64,000 nucleotides of DNA from Arthrobacter sp. MN05-02 (GTDB taxonomy: Bacteria > Actinomycetota > Actinomycetes > Actinomycetales > Micrococcaceae), in the NCBI GenBank assembly GCA_004001285.1, contig AP018697.1, forward strand, positions 1,116,001 to 1,180,000, written 5' to 3'. Positions 10,692-21,964 of the stretch are shown here, piece after piece. Position 1 is the stretch's first letter, and each line of letters begins with the position of its first letter. The position numbers and the translations under genes are program-made. The notes beneath the pieces were generated by a model. That model worked only from the letters and a program-made list of their open reading frames with translations, ran no database searches and had not been told where the DNA came from.

Positions 10692-12092
10692 GTGACCAAT
10701 CAACTCGACTTCAGCTCATTGCGCCTCGCCATCCTGGGCGGAGGGCCCGGCGGCTACGAGGCGGCCATGGTCGCGTCCTCGCTCGGTGCGAAGGTGACCA
10801 TCGTCGAGCGCCAGGGCCTCGGCGGATCGGCGGTCCTCACGGATGTTGTACCGTCCAAGACCCTCATCGCCACGGCTGACACGATGACGCGCTTCACCGA
10901 CGCGAGCGGGCTCGGCGTCCACTTCTCCGCGGACAGCAGGGTCTTCGCGGACCTCGACAGGGTCAACCAGCGGCTGCTGAAGCTCGCGGTGGAACAGTCC
11001 TCCGACATCCGCGCCACGCTCGAGCGTCTCGGCGTCCGCGTCATCATCGGTACCGGAAAGCTGCTCGACAACCACCGGCTCGAGGTCGAGTCCGAGGGCG
11101 GGACCTCCGTCATCGAGGCGGATGCCGTCCTCCTCGCCGTGGGCTCGACGCCGCGCGAACTGCCGAGCGCCATGCCCGACGGCGAGCGCATCTTCAACTG
11201 GACGCAGCTCTACAACCTCCGGGAGATCCCCGAGCACCTGATCGTGGTGGGGTCCGGCGTCACCGGAGCGGAGTTCGCCAGCGCCTACAACGGCCTCGGG
11301 TCCAAGGTCACCCTGATCTCGAGCCGCGACCGGGTGCTGCCCGGCGAGGACGCCGACGCCGCCGAGGTGCTCGAAAGCGTGTTCAAGGACCGCGGCATGA
11401 CCGTGCTGTCCCGGTCACGCGCCGACGCCGTGAAGCGGACCGGCGACGGCGTGGTCGTCCATCTGTCGGACGGCCGGACGGTCGAGGGCAGCCACTGCCT
11501 CGTCGCCGTCGGTGCCGTCCCCAACACGGCGGGCATCGGCCTCGAGGATGCGGGCGTCGCGGTCGGGGAGTCCGGCCACATCCAGGTCGACGGTGTCTCC
11601 CGCACCACCGCGCCGAACGTCTACGCCGCCGGCGACTGCACGGGCGTCTTCGCCCTGGCCTCCGTCGCGGCGATGCAGGGCAGGATCGCGATCGCCCACC
11701 TCATGGGCGATTCGGTGAGCCCGATCAAGCTGAAGCAGGTCGCTTCGAACATCTTCACCTCGCCGGAGATCGCCACCGTGGGCGTCACCGAGGAGGACAT
11801 CGCGTCCGGGCGGTACCAGGGGGACGTCGTGAAGCTCTCCCTGCACACCAACGCCCGCGCGAAGATGATGAACGTCAGGGACGGCTTCGTGAAGGTGATC
11901 TCGCGCAAGGGGTCCGGCACCGTGATCGGCGGCGTCGTCGTGGGTCCGCGCGCGTCCGAGCTGATCTTCCCGCTCGCGCTCGCCGTCACGAAGAAACTGC
12001 ATGTGGACGACGTCGCCAACACGTTCACGGTGTACCCGTCGCTGACCGGGTCCATCTCCGAGGCGGCGCGGCGCCTGCACGTGCACCTCTAG
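10692..12092 (+). CDS. lpdA: NAD(P)H-quinone dehydrogenase LpdA-type flavoprotein
   Basis: A 466-aa FAD/NAD(P)-dependent pyridine-nucleotide-disulfide family protein starting at GTG 10692. FAD is bound through LAILGGGPGGYEAAM, NAD(P)H through VGSGVTGAEFA, and the second FAD motif is NVYAAGDCTG. The place of the CxxxxC redox pair reads GGSAVLTDVVPSKTLI, without cysteines, and the C-terminus (EAARRLHVHL) lacks the His-Glu of lipoamide dehydrogenases. This fits LpdA-type quinone reductases of Actinobacteria rather than lipoamide dehydrogenase. Electron acceptor is inferred from the family. Confidence 0.85.
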   Translation: MTNQLDFSSLRLAILGGGPGGYEAAMVASSLGAKVTIVERQGLGGSAVLTDVVPSKTLIATADTMTRFTDASGLGVHFSADSRVFADLDRVNQRLLKLAVEQSSDIRATLERLGVRVIIGTGKLLDNHRLEVESEGGTSVIEADAVLLAVGSTPRELPSAMPDGERIFNWTQLYNLREIPEHLIVVGSGVTGAEFASAYNGLGSKVTLISSRDRVLPGEDADAAEVLESVFKDRGMTVLSRSRADAVKRTGDGVVVHLSDGRTVEGSHCLVAVGAVPNTAGIGLEDAGVAVGESGHIQVDGVSRTTAPNVYAAGDCTGVFALASVAAMQGRIAIAHLMGDSVSPIKLKQVASNIFTSPEIATVGVTEEDIASGRYQGDVVKLSLHTNARAKMMNVRDGFVKVISRKGSGTVIGGVVVGPRASELIFPLALAVTKKLHVDDVANTFTVYPSLTGSISEAARRLHVHL

Positions 12093-12114
12093 TCCCATCG
12101 CCGGCGGACGGTTC

Positions 12115-12160
12115 CCGGCGTCCGCATGGTGGACACGCTTATCCACCTGCTGGACGCCGG
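12115..12160. other. Nested hairpin between lpdA and the MFS gene
   Basis: Outer arms CCGGCGTCC and GGACGCCGG (9 bp) enclose inner arms GGTGGA and TCCACC around CACGCTTA. It lies 23 bases after the lpdA stop and about 94 bases before the transporter ATG. The simplest reading is the lpdA terminator; a 5' leader element of the transporter is possible. Confidence 0.5.
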
Positions 12161-12253
12161 TGATCTGATATTGGGGTTCAACTGAAGCACGGGCGCCGTG
12201 CCGCGAGGGCTCCGTGCACTGGCGGCGGCGCCTCGTCCGAGAAAGCCGCCGCC

Positions 12254-13667
12254 ATGACCTCCTCCACTTCCGCTGGTGCCAGCGGGACAACCACGCCCCT
12301 GAACAGCAGGGGCCGGGTGATCTTCGCCAGCCTCATCGGCACGACGATCGAGTTCTACGACTTCTACATCTACGCCACGGCCGCCGTCCTGGTCTTCCCG
12401 GCGCTGTTCTTCCCCAACCAGAGCGACGCGAACCAGCTCCTCAGCTCGTTCGCCGTCTTCGGCGTCGCGTTCGTCGCGCGTCCGCTCGGCTCCATCGTCT
12501 TCGGCCACTTCGGCGACAAGATCGGGCGCAAGGCGACCCTCGTGGCGTCGCTCCTGACCATGGGTATCGCCACCTTCCTCATCGGACTCCTGCCGGCCGC
12601 GACCAACCCGGGATGGGTCTTCCTCGCGCCGCTGCTCCTCGTGGTGCTCCGCTTCCTCCAGGGCCTCGCGCTGGGTGGTGAGTGGAGCGGTGCTGCGCTG
12701 CTCGCCACCGAGAACGCTCCCGAGGGCAAGCGAGCCGTCTACGGCACCTTCCCGCAGCTCGGGGCGCCCATCGGCTTCATCCTGGCCAACCTGCTGTTCG
12801 TGCTGCTCAGCACCACGCTCAGTCCCGAGGAGTTCCTCTCCTGGGGCTGGCGTGTCCCGTTCCTGCTGAGTGCCGTCATGGTCGTGATCGGCCTCTACGT
12901 GCGGCTTCAAGCTGATCGAGAGCGCGTCCTTCCAGAAGGTCCAGAAGACCGGCAAGGTGGTGAAGGTCCCGCTCGGCACGACCTTCCGCCTCCACTGGCG
13001 CCGCCTGATCCTCGGCACCTTCATCATGTTCGCCACCTACGTCCTCTTCTACTTCATGACGGCGTTCACGCTGACCTACGGGACGGCACCGTCGAGCGTG
13101 GAGCAGGCCCGGGCGAAGGCCGAAGCGGCCGGCGGCACGTTCACCGAGGCCCAGGCCGCGGCGTTCGTCCCCGGCCTGGGGATGGCCCGCACCGACTTCC
13201 TGTGGATGCTGATCATCGGCGTCGTGTTCTTCGGGATCTTCACCGTCGTGTCCGGTCCGCTGGCCGAGCGCTTCGGACGCCGCAAGATGCTCCTCGCGAC
13301 GACGGTCGGCATCGCGGTCTTCGGACTCCTCTGGGCTCCGCTCTTCGGAGCAGGGACGATCGGCGCCATGGCGCTCCTGATCCTCGGATTCATCCTGATG
13401 GGATTGACGTTCGGACCGATGGCCGCCGTGCTGCCGGAGCTGTTCCCGGCGAACGTGCGCTACACGGGCTCCGCCGTGGCGTACAACGTCTCGAGCATGA
13501 TCGGCGCCGCACCGGCGTCGTTCATCGCTGTCGCACTCTGGCAGGCAGCGGGAGGAAGCACCGTGCTGGTGGGTGCCTACCTGACCGTGGCCGCCGTCGC
13601 CACCTTCATCGCGCTCTACGTCTCGCGTGAGACGCGTGATCACGACTACGAGAACAACGTGGCCTGA
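12254..13667 (+). CDS. MHS-type MFS transporter (frame broken once)
   Basis: A roughly 470-aa, 12-helix major facilitator of the metabolite:H+ symporter group. The N-terminus has the group motif IGTTIEFYDFYIYATAA, then the loop motif GHFGDKIGRKATL and RFLQGLALGGEWSGA; the second half has GPLAERFGRRKMLL and LPELFPANVRYTGSA. An extra T at 12906-12907 breaks the frame between VRL and KLIESASFQKVQKT; removing it restores one protein. Substrate (organic acid, proline or similar) cannot be told. The break is probably an error. Confidence 0.85.
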
Positions 13668-13686
13668 TCCCCGCGCTCACCGGATC

Positions 13687-13722
13687 CGACGGCGCCGTGC
13701 CCCCCGGGGTGCGGCGCCGTCG
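13687..13722. terminator. Hairpin terminator after the MFS gene
   Basis: Perfect 11-bp arms CGACGGCGCCG and CGGCGCCGTCG around a 14-base G/C loop, starting 20 bases after the transporter stop. Confidence 0.7.
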
Positions 13723-13874
13723 TCGTTCGGCCGGGGCGCGGGGCCTGCGCTGCTGCCGCGTGCCCGGCGCCGGCGCCCGCCGTACACTGGATGGGAAGCC
13801 GGCTTATCAATCAGGGGTGCATGGACTGCGCGTGCCCGGGAGCCGGACGGTGCGGGGTAGCGGAAGCGGGTGAC

Positions 13875-15242
13875 ATGGAGAAGCAGGCGCTGGCCGGGAG
13901 GTACGACCTCGGGGAGCGGGTCGGTACGGGCGGCATGGCGGAGGTGTTCGCGGCGCGGGACACGCGCCTCGAACGGGACGTCGCCGTGAAGCTCTTCCGC
14001 CCCGGGACCGCGGACGGCCTCGAGCGGGGATCCGCCGAGGCGCGGATGCTCGCAGGGCTCGACCATCCGGGGCTCGTGCGCGTACTCGACATGGACAACG
14101 GCGACGACGCAGGCGACAGCGCCTACCTGGTGATGGAACTGGTGAAGGGCCCGGATCTCGGGGTCCTGCTCAGGACCTCCGGGAGCATGGGTCGCGAACA
14201 GGTCCGGCTCATGGCGCTCGACCTCGCACGCACGCTGCACTACATCCACGGACGCGGCATCGTGCACCGGGACATCAAGCCGTCGAACATCCTGACGCGC
14301 CCGGCCGACCCCCAGAGCGGCCTGTTCCGCTACCTCCTCACGGATTTCGGCATCGCCCGGTTCTTCGACGGCGGGCGGATGACCGCTACCGGCCAGGTGA
14401 TCGGCAGCGCGGCCTACTTCAGCCCCGAGCAGGCCCGCGGCGACGCCGTGGGGCAGCCCTCCGACGTCTATTCGCTCGGGCTCGTGATGATCGAGGCCCT
14501 GACGGGTGAGAGGGCTTTTCCGGGGACCGGTATCGAGAGCGCGCTGGCGCGCCTCTCCCGGAGCCCGTCCATCCCCCACGGCGCCGGCCCGGCGCTGTCC
14601 GCGCTCCTGGTCTCCATGACCCTCGACGACCCCGCGGACCGGACCGACGCCGCAGGAGTGGTGCGGGCGCTGACGGTCATGGGTCCCCAGCGGCCGGCGG
14701 AGGAGCCGGCGACCCGGGCTAGGCCCGTCGACGACCCGCCGACCGCAGCCATGCCGCTGCCCGCCGCCGTCGGCCCCGATACGGGTCCGGCGGTGCCATC
14801 GCCGGGAACCGTGACCGAGGGGACGGCGCGGATCCCGCAGGCTGTCACCGCGACGCGCGCGGTGCTTCGTCCGGCGGGTCCGACGGCGGAGCCGGCGCGA
14901 GCCGTCGCAGCCACCGCTCCGACGTCCCCTGCGGCTACGGGGGAGCCATCCGCTGACCGCAGGGCGCACGGTGTGCCCGACCCGGCCGGGACCGATCCGA
15001 TGTCGCCGTCCGGGGGAGCGGGCGGCGGAACGCCGTCGTCCGGGCAACGGCCGGCCGGGCGTCGCCGCCGAGTCCTTCCGTGGCTGTTCGCCGTGCTGCT
15101 GGTCGTTCTGGTGGCGGCGGGGATCTGGGCGTTCATGACCCTGTCCGGCGGCACGCCGCCGCCCGGCGTCGAACCGCTGCCGGCCGTGTCCGGTGAGCCC
15201 GGCGAGAGACTTCAGGAACTCTACGAGAGCGTGCAGCGATGA
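13875..15242 (+). CDS. Membrane Ser/Thr protein kinase, PknB type
   Basis: 455 aa from ATG 13875. A Hanks-type kinase domain fills residues 1 to about 270: glycine loop GTGGMAEVFAARD, catalytic lysine in VAVKLF, HRDIKPSNIL, DFG in LLTDFGIARFF, and SPEQARGDAVGQPSDVYSLG. A long Pro/Ala/Thr-rich linker follows, then one transmembrane helix near residue 400 (WLFAVLLVVLVAAGIWAFM) and a short outside tail. There are no PASTA repeats. The stop overlaps the next start (ATGA), so the following lipoprotein is probably translationally coupled. Confidence 0.9.
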   Translation: MEKQALAGRYDLGERVGTGGMAEVFAARDTRLERDVAVKLFRPGTADGLERGSAEARMLAGLDHPGLVRVLDMDNGDDAGDSAYLVMELVKGPDLGVLLRTSGSMGREQVRLMALDLARTLHYIHGRGIVHRDIKPSNILTRPADPQSGLFRYLLTDFGIARFFDGGRMTATGQVIGSAAYFSPEQARGDAVGQPSDVYSLGLVMIEALTGERAFPGTGIESALARLSRSPSIPHGAGPALSALLVSMTLDDPADRTDAAGVVRALTVMGPQRPAEEPATRARPVDDPPTAAMPLPAAVGPDTGPAVPSPGTVTEGTARIPQAVTATRAVLRPAGPTAEPARAVAATAPTSPAATGEPSADRRAHGVPDPAGTDPMSPSGGAGGGTPSSGQRPAGRRRRVLPWLFAVLLVVLVAAGIWAFMTLSGGTPPPGVEPLPAVSGEPGERLQELYESVQR

Positions 15243-15946
15243 GAACGGGCCTCGACACCAGATTCGCCGTCCTGGCCGCTGGAGTGCTCCTGCTGGCGGG
15301 GTGCGGCAGCGAGGCCATCGACGCCGCGACGGCCGGGGACCTCCAGGCCGAGGTGCGGACCATCGCCTCGACGGCTGCTGCCGGGGACCCCGCCGGTGCC
15401 ATCGTCCTCGCTCAGAGGCTGAAGGGCGAGGTCGACGACGCCCGTGCGGCAGGCGCCGTCACGGAGGACAGGGCCGCGCTCATCGGTATGCGGATCGACG
15501 CCGTGATCGCGTCCCTCGACGCCGGACGGGTCCCGGCGGACGCGATACCTCCTGCCTCGGCGCCGTCCGAGGACGCTCCCGCCGGGGAAGCACCCGAGGA
15601 GGGAGCCACCGGCGAGGGTCCTGCCGAGCAGACTCCGGCCGACCCGGTCCCGGCCCCGGCGGAGGGTCCCGCTGATCCCGCGCCCGCACCGGTCGAGACC
15701 CCGGAACCCGAGGCCCCGGCGCCGGCTCCGGCGCCGGTCGAGGAGGGCGACGGGGAGGGCGGCGATACGGGCGACGATACGGGCCCGGAGAACACCGGTG
15801 CGGATCCTGCACCCGGCGACAGCGGAGGCAATGCCGCGGACAAGGCCGAGCAGCAGCACAGGGCCGAGGAGAAGGCCAGGGAGGCCGCCGAGAAGGCGGC
15901 GGAGAAGGCCCGCGACAAGGACAAGGGCGGGAACGGAGGCGACTGA
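15239..15946 (+). CDS. Low-complexity lipoprotein coupled to the kinase
   Basis: 235 aa. A signal peptide ends in the lipobox LLLAGCGS, so the protein should be lipid-anchored outside the membrane. Residues 22-90 are a helical, charged region (DLQAEVRTIASTAAAGDPAGA); residues 95-180 are almost only Pro, Ala and Glu; the tail is a Lys/Glu/Ala coiled-coil-like stretch (EEKAREAAEKAAEKARDKDK). No enzyme motif is seen. Because it overlaps the kinase stop by four bases it may be the extracellular partner of that kinase; this is inference. Confidence 0.7.
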   Translation: MRTGLDTRFAVLAAGVLLLAGCGSEAIDAATAGDLQAEVRTIASTAAAGDPAGAIVLAQRLKGEVDDARAAGAVTEDRAALIGMRIDAVIASLDAGRVPADAIPPASAPSEDAPAGEAPEEGATGEGPAEQTPADPVPAPAEGPADPAPAPVETPEPEAPAPAPAPVEEGDGEGGDTGDDTGPENTGADPAPGDSGGNAADKAEQQHRAEEKAREAAEKAAEKARDKDKGGNGGD

Positions 15947-15982
15947 CCTCCCGTCGGTCCTCCGCGGGGCCGTGCCTGCCGG

Positions 15983-17820
<1,838 letters not shown>

Positions 17821-17915
17821 GGGGCGTGGAACTCCTTCTTCTCAGTCCGGAGCCTAGCCCGGTTTTGGAGCTTCCGCCCAGAAATCGTGGCGACGGGGAG
17901 TGTTGTCCGCCTTTC

Positions 17916-17936
17916 CTTTGTAGGGAACCTACAAAG
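17916..17936. promoter_or_regulatory. Palindromic operator candidate upstream of accA
   Basis: A perfect 9-bp inverted repeat, arms CTTTGTAGG and CCTACAAAG separated by GAA, overlaps the maf stop codon and lies about 96 bases before the accA start (position certain to about one base). It contains TGTAG-N5-CTACA, the same half-sites and spacing as the dyad before accD at 25106-25120. No regulator gene is adjacent. Confidence 0.55.
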
Positions 17937-18562
17937 CGACGGACGGCGCCCACAGGTCCGTGACGGCGACTCCCGCGGACTGCAGCAGGGGCGCGCAGCG
18001 TGGAGATGCTGAGCCCGACCACGGCGTGCGGATCGCCGTCGACGCGGTCGATGAAGGCCCCACCGAGCCCGTCGATGGTGAATGATCCGGCACACTGCAG
18101 CGGCTCGCCGCTCGCGACGTACGCTTCGACCTCCGCGTCGGACATCGCGCCGAAGTGGACCGTCGCCGAGGAGACGGCTCCGATCGTGGCACCGGATCCG
18201 CCGTCGCGCGTGTCCACGAGCCAGTGGCCCGTGTGCAGGACGCCGGACCGCCCTCGCATCCGTCGGATCCGCTCGACGGCGACCGACGGCTCGTAGGGCT
18301 TGCCGTGCGCTTCGCCGTCGAACTCGAAGACGGAGTCGCAGCCGATGACGAGGGCGCCGCCGGCTGCGTCATCGGCTGCGACGGCCTCGGCCTTCGCGCG
18401 TGCCAGGAGCAGGGAGGTGTCGTGGGCGTCGAGCTCCCCGTAGGAAGCGACGACGGCCGGTTCGTCCACATCGGACACCAGGACGGAGTGCCGGATCCCC
18501 GCCTCGGCCAGGAGCTTCGTGCGGGCGGGGGACTTCGAGGCGAGGATCAGGCGGAGGGTCAT
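17929..18562 (-). CDS. maf: Maf-family nucleotide pyrophosphatase (frame broken once)
   Basis: About 210 aa. Maf proteins hydrolyse non-canonical or dTTP/UTP nucleoside triphosphates. Seen are the N-terminal LILASKSPARTKLLAEAGI, the catalytic-loop GCDSVFEFDGEAHGKP, and the late motif EPLQCAGSFTIDGLGGAFIDRVDGD. An extra C in the run 17988-17991 breaks the frame near the end: removing it gives STLRALLQSAGVAV and the stop at 17929, whereas the unbroken reading runs into accA. The gene is directly upstream of accA on the same strand, as in other Actinobacteria. Confidence 0.9.
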
Positions 18563-18612
18563 GGACCAAGCCTAGGCGGCGGGACCCACCGGGAGGGTGG
18601 AACGACGGCATA

Positions 18613-18652
18613 CCTGCCGGTCCCGGCACGGCGTCGGGACGGGACCGGCAGG
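18613..18652. terminator. Hairpin terminator after the AMIN-like gene
   Basis: Perfect 12-bp arms CCTGCCGGTCCC and GGGACCGGCAGG around a 16-base loop. It lies just past the stop of the minus-strand secreted-protein gene and before maf. Confidence 0.7.
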
Positions 18653-18658
18653 AATCCG

Positions 18659-19216
18659 TCACCAGAAGTGAGCGACGTCGATCACCACCCTCAAGGCGGC
18701 GCCGGGTCCGGGAACCACGAAGGCGCGGAAGGGAAGGTGGGCCCGGACGCCGAGTGCGAGCGTCGTCTGCCCCTCGAAGCTTCCGGCCCACGCGACCTGG
18801 CGGAAGGTGGAGTAGCCCGTGACGTTCACGAGTTCACGGTTGTCAGCGAACCAGTACGTGGCACCCGTGTCGTTGTAGGCAGGAGCTTTCACGATCACGG
18901 AGAGGCGAGCCCCACCGCGCACCGGGACGACAAACCCGGATCCGTCGCTGCGGACCGCATCGACGTATCTGACGGTGTAGCCGTTGACGGGCCCGCTGAC
19001 ATCGATCACGAGGCGATCGAAGCAGTCGTGCCGGCCGGACCGGACGTTGGTGATGGGGGAGGAGGACAGGGTGCCGGCGGTCTCCGCCGTCGAACCCCAG
19101 GTGATGCCGCAGTATGCGGCGGATGCCGGTGGTCCCCCTGCGAGGCCGAGGCCTGCGGTGAGGGCGAGTGCGGCGAGTGTGGCGGAGAGTCTCCCCGTCA
19201 TGCGCGATCTGTTCAT
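18659..19216 (-). CDS. Secreted protein with AMIN-like domain
   Basis: 185 aa from ATG 19216, chosen for AAGGTGG seven bases upstream. A signal peptide (ATLAALALTAGLGLAGGPPASA) is followed by mature YCGITWGSTAETAG. The rest is beta-rich with GRHDCFDRLVIDVSGPVNGY, a conserved look of actinobacterial AMIN-like secreted proteins. Such domains are thought to bind cell-wall material in other families; here function is unknown. Two cysteines could form a disulfide outside the cell. Confidence 0.65.
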   Translation of the reverse strand: MNRSRMTGRLSATLAALALTAGLGLAGGPPASAAYCGITWGSTAETAGTLSSSPITNVRSGRHDCFDRLVIDVSGPVNGYTVRYVDAVRSDGSGFVVPVRGGARLSVIVKAPAYNDTGATYWFADNRELVNVTGYSTFRQVAWAGSFEGQTTLALGVRAHLPFRAFVVPGPGAALRVVIDVAHFW

Positions 19217-19352
19217 GGCGCACCACCTTGTCGAGCTGGATAGGTGCACCCATAGTGCTCCCGCGCAGGAGGAAAAGCGCCGTCGTCGCGCTGAACGCCG
19301 CTCAATCGTTAGAGGTACACCGAATCGTTAGGGGGAGGCGCTCGACGGCCTT

Positions 19353-19387
19353 CCCCGGCGGGCGGAGGTGATACCCGCCCGCCGGGG
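19353..19387. terminator. Hairpin terminator after the DUF885 gene
   Basis: Perfect 13-bp arms CCCCGGCGGGCGG and CCGCCCGCCGGGG around AGGTGATAC, starting nine bases beyond the DUF885 stop (minus strand). Confidence 0.8.
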
Positions 19388-19395
19388 ACGGCGCG

Positions 19396-21117
19396 CTACG
19401 AGGCGGTCACCAGTGCCCGGCGCAGCGTGTCCAGTCCCACGGAGCCGAGGTTCAGCGCGCGCGTATGGAAGGCACGCAGATCGAAGGCGTCTCCCTCGCT
19501 CGAGCGCACCTCGTCCCGGATCTGCTCCCACAGGCGCTGGCCGATCTTGTACGACGGCGCCTGTCCCGGCCAGCCGAGGTAGCGCGTGTACTCGAAGTTC
19601 AGCTGGCCCTCGCTGATGGCGATGTTCTTCTTCAGGAAGTCGTAGCCCTTGTCCGGCGTCCAGGTGCCCTCGCCCCAGCGCTCCGGGATCTCCAGTTCCA
19701 GGTGCACGCCGATGTCGAAGACGACGCGGGCGGCGCGCATACGCTGCGCGTCGAGCATCCCCAGGCGGTCTCCCGGATCGGCGAGGAAGCCCAGTTCCTG
19801 CATGAGCCGCTCGGCGTAGAGCGCCCAGCCCTCGCCCTGCCCCGACACCCAGATGGCATTGCGGCGCCAGGGGTTCAGGAGTGCACGCTGGTAGGTCGCC
19901 GTGGCGACCTGCAGGTGGTGGCCCGGGATGCCCTCGTGGTAGACGGTGGTGGTCTCCTTCCACGTGGTGAAGGAATCCTCGCCCTCCGGCACGGACCACC
20001 ACATGCGGCCCGGGCGGGAGAAATCGTCGCTGGGACCCGTGTAGTAGATGCCGCCCTCGTTGGTCGGGGCGATCCTGCACTCGAGCCGGCGCATCACGTC
20101 CGGGACATCGAAGTGCACGCCGGCCAGGGCGTCGACAGCCCTGTCCGAGAGGTCCTGCATCCACGCCTGCAGCGCATCGGTGCCCTGCAGCTGGCGGGCG
20201 GGATCCTCGTCGAGGATCCGCATCGCCTCCTCGATCGACGCCCCCTCGCGGATCTCGTTCGCCACGGCCTCCTGCTCGGCGATGACGCGATCGAGTTCCT
20301 CGACGCCCCACCGGTACGTCTCCTCGAGGTCGACGGCGGAACCGAGGAACACGCGCGACATCAGGGCGTAACGCTCGCGTCCGACGGCGTCCTTCTCCGG
20401 TGCGATGGGCAGGAGGTCGTCCTGCAGGAACGATGCGAGGGAGCGGTAGGCGCCCCGGGCGGCCTCCGCCCCGGCGCGGAGCTGCTCACGCACCGGCGCC
20501 GGCAGCTCGCCGTCGTCCCCTCGATCCGTGCTGCCGAGCGAGTCGAAGAACCCGCCGTCCTCGGCGTACTTCGCGGCCTGTTCGATGACGATGGCCACCT
20601 GGCGCCGGGCGGCGACGTGACCGCGCTCGCGGCCCGCGCACAGGGACGAGATGTACCCGTCGATGGCGCCGGGGACGTTGGCCATGCGGCCGGCGATGTT
20701 GCCCCAGTCCTGCGCGGTGGCCGTGGGCATGAGGTCGAAGATCGCGCGGATGTCCTGGGCCGGGCAGGCGATGTTGTTCAGTTCGGCGAAGCTGTAGCCC
20801 GCCTCGTGGATCTCGAGGTCCAGTCCGAGCCGTTCGCGCATCGCGTCGAGGGTGACGGCGTCGACGTCGTCGGCGGGCTGGAGGTCCGCCAGCAGCCGCA
20901 GGGTGTTGCGGGCGGCCTCGGCGAGGGCGTCGATGCCGGCCGGCGAGTAGTCCTGGTATTCGGTCTCGTGACCGGGGATGCCCAGTTCGGTGGCGAAGTT
21001 GGGTATCAGCTCGAGGAGGGTCTCGTAGTACGAGGTGGCGACGGCGTCGATGGCCGTGGACCGCCGTGCTGGTTGCTCGCTGGAGGCGGGGACGGGAGCT
21101 GGAGTGTTCTGGGTCAC
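19396..21117 (-). CDS. DUF885 family protein, probable zinc metallopeptidase-like
   Basis: 573 aa from a GTG at 21117. DUF885 proteins are uncharacterised but carry a metallopeptidase-like site; here it reads TTTVYHEGIPGHHLQ (HExxxH-type, about residue 395) with a downstream EGWALYAERLM that could give the third ligand. The C-terminus has NFEYTRYLGWPGQAPSYKIG, also conserved. No signal peptide is seen, so a cytoplasmic site is likely. It has its own terminator and diverges from the thioesterase gene over 185 bases. Confidence 0.85.
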   Translation of the reverse strand: MTQNTPAPVPASSEQPARRSTAIDAVATSYYETLLELIPNFATELGIPGHETEYQDYSPAGIDALAEAARNTLRLLADLQPADDVDAVTLDAMRERLGLDLEIHEAGYSFAELNNIACPAQDIRAIFDLMPTATAQDWGNIAGRMANVPGAIDGYISSLCAGRERGHVAARRQVAIVIEQAAKYAEDGGFFDSLGSTDRGDDGELPAPVREQLRAGAEAARGAYRSLASFLQDDLLPIAPEKDAVGRERYALMSRVFLGSAVDLEETYRWGVEELDRVIAEQEAVANEIREGASIEEAMRILDEDPARQLQGTDALQAWMQDLSDRAVDALAGVHFDVPDVMRRLECRIAPTNEGGIYYTGPSDDFSRPGRMWWSVPEGEDSFTTWKETTTVYHEGIPGHHLQVATATYQRALLNPWRRNAIWVSGQGEGWALYAERLMQELGFLADPGDRLGMLDAQRMRAARVVFDIGVHLELEIPERWGEGTWTPDKGYDFLKKNIAISEGQLNFEYTRYLGWPGQAPSYKIGQRLWEQIRDEVRSSEGDAFDLRAFHTRALNLGSVGLDTLRRALVTAS

Positions 21118-21302
21118 GTCCAGAGCCTATCGCCAGCCGGTTGCCGAAGGCCACCGAGTGCCCGGGCGCGCGGTGGCCGCAGGTGCGAGGACCCGTCGAG
21201 GACCTGCTCGTCGCCGCAGCCGGTCGGGCTGCGGGGCTCGTCGGCCTGACCGGCCCCGGGACGGAGCGCCTGGCCGGGAGGCCGGCGGCGTAGGGTGCAG
21301 GC

Positions 21303-21857
21303 ATGACCACACCAGGTGCACGTACCGAGGCTCCGGCTGCGGTGTGCGAGGACCTCGCCGAGCAGAGCGCGGCAGACGGTCATCCTGACCGTCCGGAACC
21401 GGATGACCCCACCACCGATGGAAGGAACTCGTCGATGCCGCACACCCACCCGATCCTCGAGCAGGACCGAGCCTCCGAGTGGCTCGGCATCGACGTCGAC
21501 CGGGCCGTGTTCGGTGAGGCGCAGATCTCCATGACCATCCGCGAGGAGATGGTGAACGGCTTCGGCATGGCCCACGGCGGCATTATCTTCGCCTTCGCCG
21601 ACACGTGCTTCGCCCTCGCCTGCAACGACCCGGAGGGCGACCGCGACGGTGATGCCGCGACCATCACGGTGGCCTCCGGAGCCGACATCAACTTCGTGGC
21701 ACCCGCATTCGAGGGCCAGATCCTGACGGCCGTCGGCAGGGAGGTGAGCCGGAGCGGCCGGAGCGGGATCTACGACATCCGCGTCACTGTCGGCTCCACC
21801 CTGATCGCCGAGTTCCGGGGCCGCAGCCGGACCATCCCGAAGCCCCCGCGCGGCTGA
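21303..21857 (+). CDS. PaaI-type acyl-CoA thioesterase (hotdog fold)
   Basis: 184 aa. The core begins near residue 45 (MPHTHPILEQDRASEWLGI) and holds the hotdog motif GFGMAHGGIIFAFADTCFALACN, then a beta strand SGADINFVAPAFEGQILTA. This is the pattern of PaaI hydroxyphenylacetyl-CoA thioesterases. The first 44 residues are low-complexity; translation may instead start at the inner ATG 21435. No other phenylacetate genes are nearby, so the physiological substrate is open. Confidence 0.85.
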   Translation: MTTPGARTEAPAAVCEDLAEQSAADGHPDRPEPDDPTTDGRNSSMPHTHPILEQDRASEWLGIDVDRAVFGEAQISMTIREEMVNGFGMAHGGIIFAFADTCFALACNDPEGDRDGDAATITVASGADINFVAPAFEGQILTAVGREVSRSGRSGIYDIRVTVGSTLIAEFRGRSRTIPKPPRG

Positions 21858-21964
21858 CCACGGAACGCCATCATCAGGCCGCCGTGACCGGATCGTGCCT
21901 ACCGTGCCCATGGCCCTCGGCAGGAGATGCACCTACCGTGGGGACACCACACGAGGGGGAGCGC

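Noticed and set aside
10692..12092. Dihydrolipoamide dehydrogenase
   Set aside because: The redox cysteine pair and C-terminal His-Glu are missing.
12128..12148. DnaA box-like TTATCCACC
   Set aside because: A single 8-of-9 match within a hairpin, with no cluster or dnaA/dnaN neighbour.
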